Source of the DNA: Sarcocystis neurona
Lineage: Eukaryota; Apicomplexa; Conoidasida; Eucoccidiorida; Sarcocystidae
DNA: 64,000 nt
Direction of reading: 5' to 3'
NCBI GenBank assembly: GCA_000727475.1
Contig: KL647299.1
Span: 1,626,379-1,690,378, forward strand
Below, one piece after another: positions 61,001-64,000 of this stretch. Under the pieces are notes generated by a model that searched no databases, was not told the origin of the DNA, and saw only the letters and a list, made by a program, of their open reading frames with translations. Every line of letters starts with the position of its first letter. Position 1 is the stretch's first letter. The position numbers and the translations under genes are program-made.

Positions 61001-64000
61001 ATAACTACTACTAATGGCGCACACGTATACAAATAGTATATAGAAAGAGTGACACGGTCATATATATGCATATATATATATATATATGTCTACAGCTGTC
61101 CTTACAGCACGTCTGTCGTTAGATGTGTGCTGGTGTATGTGGTGCGCACATATACGCATGTACATATATATATATATATTCATGTGTATGTGTGAACTCA
61201 GGTTCAAACATGGAGGACTGCGTAGACATGCAACGTGTCAAACTAGCACCCGTATATCTGCTGTGTTCTGTCCACCGCCTGTGCGAGTAGGCGTATATGC
61301 TTGCGGACGTCATACGCCCGCACCACCTACGTCTATGTATCCATACAGATATATATTCACGCGGCAATATTGGGGACTGCCTGCGCGTAGGCGTGTGTGC
61401 AGCTTTTAAATTCGGAGAGTTTTGTTTCTCGAGAGTGCTGCTGCCCCCACCTGGGGAAGGTGATGTTTTAGTGGGTCGAATTATTCTCCGCATGCGTCGG
61501 CTCTTCCCGTAACGTCAGCCGGTTAGGCGTGTAGTCTTGGCTTGTAGATTTGAGCTGCTTAGCAGTCCTCCCATATACACCGTGGAGATGCAGAGACGCT
61601 CAGCAGGTGTCTTCGACTTCTCTGTGCGCAGTTTTTGTCTTCGAATACATTCAGCTGGAAGTGACTCACATGACGTATGTAGGAGATGTGCGTCTCCACA
61701 CACGTATTTATACGGATATAGCAGGAGGTGTGCACCTCTCTGTATATACCAGTGTGCATGCAGTGTGTCCATATATATATCTATATGGAAAGCGAGAGAG
61801 AGGCGCCGGCAGGTCGACGTATGTGTGTCTACTACTACTACTGCTCGTGGATGGATGCAGTGTCCATATATATATGTATGTATATGGAGCGATGGAGGGA
61901 AACACCATCAGGTGGTCCTTCTATGGTACATTATAGAGGGCAAGTTGATATCTGCATGCGCTTCGCGGTGAGTCCACGTCCACTGCCCGCCCACGTGGGT
62001 GGGTGTGGGTGGGCACGTCTATTTAACGCGGGCCACTTTCAGCGCGCGGGACATGCGCGTGTCTCTGCGTCGCGTAACGCCCGCCATCGCAGCAGTTGAC
62101 TGCCCGTGTCTCCGCGTTTTTATCGCCGCAGGCGAGCGTGGCACGTGTCTCCGCGTCTTTCGCCGTCTCCGTCTCCGTCTCTCTCAAAAACTCTCTTGTG
62201 GGCGGCGGGCAGACGACCGCCTCATGGTCTCTCTGTATCACTCCATATACATATATATATATATATATGTATGGACACTGCATCCACGAGTAATAGTAGT
62301 AGTAGACACACATACGTCGACCTGCCGGCGCCTCTCTCTCTTTTCGTGTGGACGTGTCTACACATTTGCTGCGCGCTGCTTCTGCCGTGCGTGGGCGGGT
62401 GCGTCGGAGTCTCCATTGCGTCCTCCCGTTTACGTCGTTCTTTTTGTGGGAAGAAGGGATTTCTTTGTTTGCTGCTGAGTGAGTCTTGTGTTCGGTGTGT
62501 TTGTGTGCGGGGTGGGTCCGCAGGAACGGTCGCGAGCTGCCTGGCCTGCGAACTGCCTCACAAGACGCTGGAGCTGCGGCTGCTTGAGGCCTTCCGCTAC
62601 GAGACACCTGCTGCGCCTGCTGCCGTGCGACGGTCAGGAAGCAGCAGCAGCAACGAGGCGTGGAGCGGCAGCCTGCTGCGAGACGGCAGTGGCTTCGGGC
62701 TGCTGCTGCCGGGCCCCGGAGGCGGCGCCGGCAGCGGCTGCGGGGGGGGCACTAGCGGGGGCGGCGTCGGCGACGGCAGCTTCGCAGAGTCTGCTGCAGG
62801 CTCTTCTCGAAGCAGCAGCAGCAGCTGCTGCATTGCCCCGGTGAGTGACGTATGTGTGGGGCTCGAGTTCGCGTCCACCGTCTCGTGGCCCGGCTTCGAA
62901 GTCCTGTCAGCCGACGAAGGCGAAGCAGCCGCAGCAGCCGCAGAGGAGGAGGACGAGGACGCGGAAGAAGATGAGGAGGAGGAAGAGGAAGACGAAGAAG
63001 AAGAGGAAGAAGAAGAACAAGACGGAGACGGAAGGGCAGCAGACGAGGAAGAAGAAGTCGAAGCAGGAGCTGGGAAGGGGGTGGAAATGACGCAGAAGGT
63101 GAAGAAGAGGAAGCAGCACGTGCAACCGCAGACGGAGGAGGAGCAGCAGGCCGCAGGGGTCGAAGAAGAGAGCCCCGGCCATTACAAGAAGCAGCAGCAG
63201 GAGGCGGTACGTGACAGGGAGCAGCTGCAGCAGAATGAACAGGGGAGACGCGAGAAGAGAGAGTCACAGCAGCAGCGGCAAAAGCAGCAGCCGCAGCTCC
63301 CCACCATAAGCGGCGGCGCGGTGCAGAAGCGAGCCTCGAGAAATCAAGAAGAAGGAAGGATGTGCACCGCCTCGGAAGAGGAGGCTCCTCCTGGCGCAAA
63401 AAAGCATCGCGTCACAGGGGTCCGACAGTCGCAACAAGAGAAGGAAGAGCAGCAGCAGCAGGCCAGCAAAGAACGCAGCCTGGCAGAGGGGCAGACTGCG
63501 GAAGGAGAGAGCGACGTCGACGAGCAGCACGGGAGGATACCTGCCGCTGCTGCTTCAGCGAGCGGCGGCGCAGGCGAAGAAGAGGAGAAAGCACCTGCTG
63601 CAGGAGCAGGTGGCGGGGACTCGCGCAGCAACAGCAGCTGCGGTGGTGGACCGGACGAGGCGGCAGCACTGGGCAGAATGGCGAAGTTGTATGCGGCAGC
63701 AGGGAGGCAGCAGAGCGGCGAGAAGAAGGGCACTGCGGGAGAGGATGGTCCTTCTCGAAGAAAACGGAGGAACGTGTCGCCGGTGGGAGTTGAGGACTGC
63801 AGCTCTGCTGCAGCTGCAGTGTGCTGCTCTCCTGGCCTCTCTTCCTCTGTGGCTGCGGCGCAGTCTCTCCCCGACTCCGCTTCTGCTGGTGGCGCACGAG
63901 GAAATGCCGGCGAAGCGCCCGCGCCGCCGAGCAGCAGCAGCAGCAGCAGCGCTGCAGCAGGAGCAGCAGGCGAGGAAAGTACTCTTCTGCAGAGCAGGAT
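43111..64000 (+). CDS. Giant CW-type zinc-finger protein (partial, runs off the end)
   Basis: At least seven exons join with matching phases: 43111?-46037 (phase 1), 47430-49386 (1), 51253-52040 (0), 54953-56471 (1), 57837-58018 (0), 60457-60544 (1) and 62524 to beyond 64000. The product exceeds about 2,950 residues. It has two CW zinc fingers: WVQCDKCDKWRRLP plus WQC and a fourth Cys (43466-43613), and WVQCEACKKWRRLP plus WVC and a fourth Cys, the latter rebuilt only across the 52040/54953 junction. Everything else is Ala/Gln/Ser/Gly-rich, then acidic and Lys-rich near the end. CW domains read methylated H3K4 in other eukaryotes, so a chromatin role is inferred. The start is uncertain (first in-frame ATG is 43337). 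A 10-G run at 48707-48716 breaks the frame of the second exon. Confidence 0.75.
43466..43613 (+). other. CW-type zinc finger 1
   Basis: Pattern W-V-Q-C-x2-C-x2-W-R-x-L-P, then W-Q-C about 26 residues later and a final Cys some ten residues on. All four zinc ligands and the first aromatic cage Trp are present. Confidence 0.9.
46038..47429 (+). repeat. CW-gene intron 1, CTG- and microsatellite-rich
   Basis: A 1.4-kb intron. Its second half is crowded with CTG/GCTGCT on the sense strand (46800-46890, 46995-47430), the opposite polarity to the adjoining CAG-rich exons. The acceptor is GTGTGTGCTGCAG. Open frames through it are repeat-driven. Confidence 0.65.
47430..49386 (+). CDS. CW-protein exon 2, poly-Ala/Gln, frame broken at a G run
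   Basis: It begins ERRSSRMMTAVGGASPARAA and is Ala-rich with glutamine blocks. Up to 48706 one frame is used. After 48716 the coherent frame is shifted by +1 and continues to a GTAAAC donor at 49387 (phase 1). The simplest reading is one surplus G in the 10-G run 48707-48716. Without correction the first frame stops at 48859 after an atypical Cys-rich tail. A short unseen intron is the alternative. Confidence 0.7.
48434..48475 (+). repeat. CAG/CAA run coding for 14 glutamines
   Basis: Fourteen consecutive Gln codons, mixed CAG and CAA, in frame within exon 2. It is the longest perfect poly-Gln in the window. Confidence 0.9.
49387..51252 (+). repeat. CW-gene intron 2, TG-rich
   Basis: A 1.9-kb intron with many TG/GTGTGT tracts (49795-50060, 50335-50770), an 11-G run at 49976-49986 and TA runs at 49431-49442. 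Frames inside are Cys/Val or His/Thr artefacts. The acceptor GTGGCTGTCGCAG matches in phase. Confidence 0.65.
51253..52040 (+). CDS. CW-protein exon 3, ending inside CW finger 2
   Basis: It starts in phase 1 (GEHLLPSRSRVAAALLKQQQ) and continues with Gly/Ala/Gln/Ser-rich sequence, plus the less repetitive SYGYNYGAVERVEVGG. It ends NWVQ at a GTCTGA donor, phase 0. NWVQ is the first half of the second CW signature. The donor is unusual beyond GT but is strongly supported by domain continuity. Confidence 0.75.
52130..52436 (+). repeat. GC-rich CTG minisatellite
   Basis: Irregular units built on GCTGCTGCGAGTGCCG and GCTGCCGGTACC alternate for about 300 bases. Units of roughly 24-36 bases can be seen near the end of the array. 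Confidence 0.7.
54660..54952 (+). repeat. Tandem repeat of about 80 bp ending at the splice acceptor
   Basis: Copies start near 54660, 54749, 54834 and 54911, each opening with a version of ACTTGCTGGGCTTTCC followed by TGTTGCTGCTG. The first three continue into a TA-rich tail with ACGTGT. The fourth is truncated and supplies the polypyrimidine tract and CAG of exon 4. Confidence 0.75.
54953..56471 (+). CDS. CW-protein exon 4, second half of CW finger 2
   Basis: It opens CEACKKWRRLPASVEPESLP, directly completing NWVQ of the previous exon, with the third Cys in TWVCAMNYW and the fourth in DNCFAAEED (about 55061). It then runs as Gly/Ala/Ser-rich sequence with Gln blocks and ends at GTAAGG in phase 1. 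Because the finger is complete only after splicing, this exon fixes the gene model. Confidence 0.85.
56472..57836 (+). repeat. CW-gene intron 4, CTG-rich with a 99-bp duplication
   Basis: CTG triplets dominate 56575-56850 and 57360-57830 on the sense strand, with TA/ATAC runs at 56950-57070. A two-copy unit starts at 57627 and 57726. The acceptor TGGGGTTCAG matches exon 5 in phase 1. Confidence 0.6.
57627..57825 (+). repeat. Two-copy tandem duplication, 99-bp period
   Basis: Both copies begin GTGCTTCTGCCGCTTACA and share ACGCGATTTGCTGC and ATGCGTCTGCTGCTG. The plus frame is open through both, with VLLPLTxxTRFAAA in each, and a GCTGCTCAG acceptor precedes copy 1. An alternative exon is possible but its phase does not fit exon 4. 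Confidence 0.75.
57837..58018 (+). CDS. CW-protein exon 5
   Basis: It begins by completing a Gly codon (phase 1) and reads SSDLYGATTLLRQGAVAAAG, then a Ser/Pro stretch (NPPTSPFAAALYHPFGSSLP), ending EFQDGA at a GTACGT donor, phase 0. Composition fits the rest of the protein. Confidence 0.6.
58019..60456 (+). repeat. CW-gene intron 5, TA/ATAC-rich
   Basis: A 2.4-kb intron full of TATA, ACATAT and TGTG tracts, a 15-G run at 58518-58532, a 10-G run near 58828-58837, and three copies of an approximately 175-bp unit at 59.8-60.3 kb. All frames here look like repeat artefacts. Confidence 0.6.
59865..60290 (+). repeat. Three-copy tandem repeat, 172-182 bp period
   Basis: The shared marker ATCAGGCAACATATGTACA begins at 59905, 60077 and 60259. 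Each is preceded by TATGGAGATG and followed by TA-rich sequence with a conserved TACATATCT stretch. Confidence 0.8.
60457..60544 (+). CDS. CW-protein exon 6
   Basis: A small exon in phase 0 (AITVVKVPAAGQRQHHPVAD), ending APDG plus one base at a GTCAGC donor, which joins exon 7 to give APDGGTVASCLACELP. The frame also continues to a stop at 60642 through a Gln/Glu-rich tail, so an alternative C-terminus by intron retention is possible. Confidence 0.55.
61789..61892 (+). repeat. Left arm of an inverted repeat
   Basis: Its reverse complement matches 62237-62345 over about 105 bases with few changes, including AGGCGCCGGCAGGTCGACGT and GTGTCTACTACTACTA. Confidence 0.85.
62237..62345 (-). repeat. 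Right arm of an inverted repeat
   Basis: Reverse complement of 61789-61892, separated by about 345 bases. The longer TA run and a shorter TACTAC run are the main differences. Confidence 0.85.
62524..64000 (+). CDS. CW-protein exon 7, acidic and Lys-rich, runs off the window
   Basis: Starting after GGGTCCGCAG, one frame is open for 492 codons to the last base. It begins TVASCLACELPHKTLELRLL. Then come a Gly/Ser stretch (62700-62840), an acidic block of Glu/Asp (62941-63060), basic clusters KVKKRK (63096-63113) and SRRKRR (63753-63770) that could be nuclear localisation signals, and Gln/Glu-rich segments. A perfect GTGAGT at 62841 lies in frame and could end the exon early, but the frame beyond it stays open. 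The gene's end is outside the window. Confidence 0.75.

Larger units (their letters stand above)
60545..62523 (+). repeat. CW-gene intron 6 with inverted repeat
   Basis: A 2.0-kb intron. It contains TA runs (61070-61086, 61165-61180, 62252-62270) and two inverted arms at 61789-61892 and 62237-62345. No coding exon is supported. Confidence 0.55.

Noticed and set aside
1..64000. CRISPR arrays, bacterial operons, telomeric TTTAGGG arrays, rRNA genes
   Set aside because: None was seen. The direct repeats present are microsatellites or tandem units without regular unique spacers.

Overview
Organism and style. The window looks like nuclear DNA of an apicomplexan coccidian, most probably Eimeria or a close relative such as Cyclospora. 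The basis is intron-rich genes, huge CAG/GCA runs coding for poly-Ala, poly-Gln and poly-Ser inside real exons, intergenic CA/TA/TACA microsatellites, and the alternation of repeat-rich and repeat-poor blocks known from Eimeria chromosomes. Nothing bacterial, organellar or viral was recognised. No similarity search was run. Names rest on motifs, recalled protein families and matching splice phases.

Layout. 1-8 kb is repeat-rich and carries a minus-strand multi-exon gene whose product ends in a transmembrane segment and short basic tail (end at 2213). About 8-14.1 kb is repeat-poor and holds minus-strand exons of one or two unidentified genes. 14.97-17.39 kb is a plus-strand cyclophilin close to Toxoplasma Cyp18, with two competing first exons and a His at the usual cyclosporin-contact Trp. 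19.51-38.54 kb is a plus-strand gene of about 24 exons encoding the axonemal protein CFAP65, interrupted by a 609-base assembly gap (30146-30754). 38.5-42.3 kb has a probable unidentified minus-strand gene. From about 43.1 kb to the window end, repeat density jumps and one plus-strand gene of at least seven exons (over 20 kb) encodes a nuclear-type protein of about 3,000 residues with two CW-type zinc fingers, low-complexity Ala/Gln/Ser/Gly sequence and an acidic, lysine-rich region. It continues past the edge.

Biology. The products suggest separate jobs: CFAP65 for the flagella of microgametes, cyclophilin for protein folding or secretion, the CW protein for chromatin reading (CW domains bind methylated H3K4 in other eukaryotes), and a membrane protein. 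No operon-like logic is expected.

Most unusual points: (i) repeat polarity, with CAG dominating exons while introns of the same genes carry CTG on the sense strand; (ii) the second CW finger is split exactly by a 2.9-kb intron; (iii) the acceptor of that intron is the last unit of a tandem repeat; (iv) a 10-G run breaks the frame of one CW exon; (v) the assembly gap is flanked by a near-perfect 30-bp direct repeat; (vi) an inverted repeat with arms of about 105 bp at 61.8/62.3 kb.
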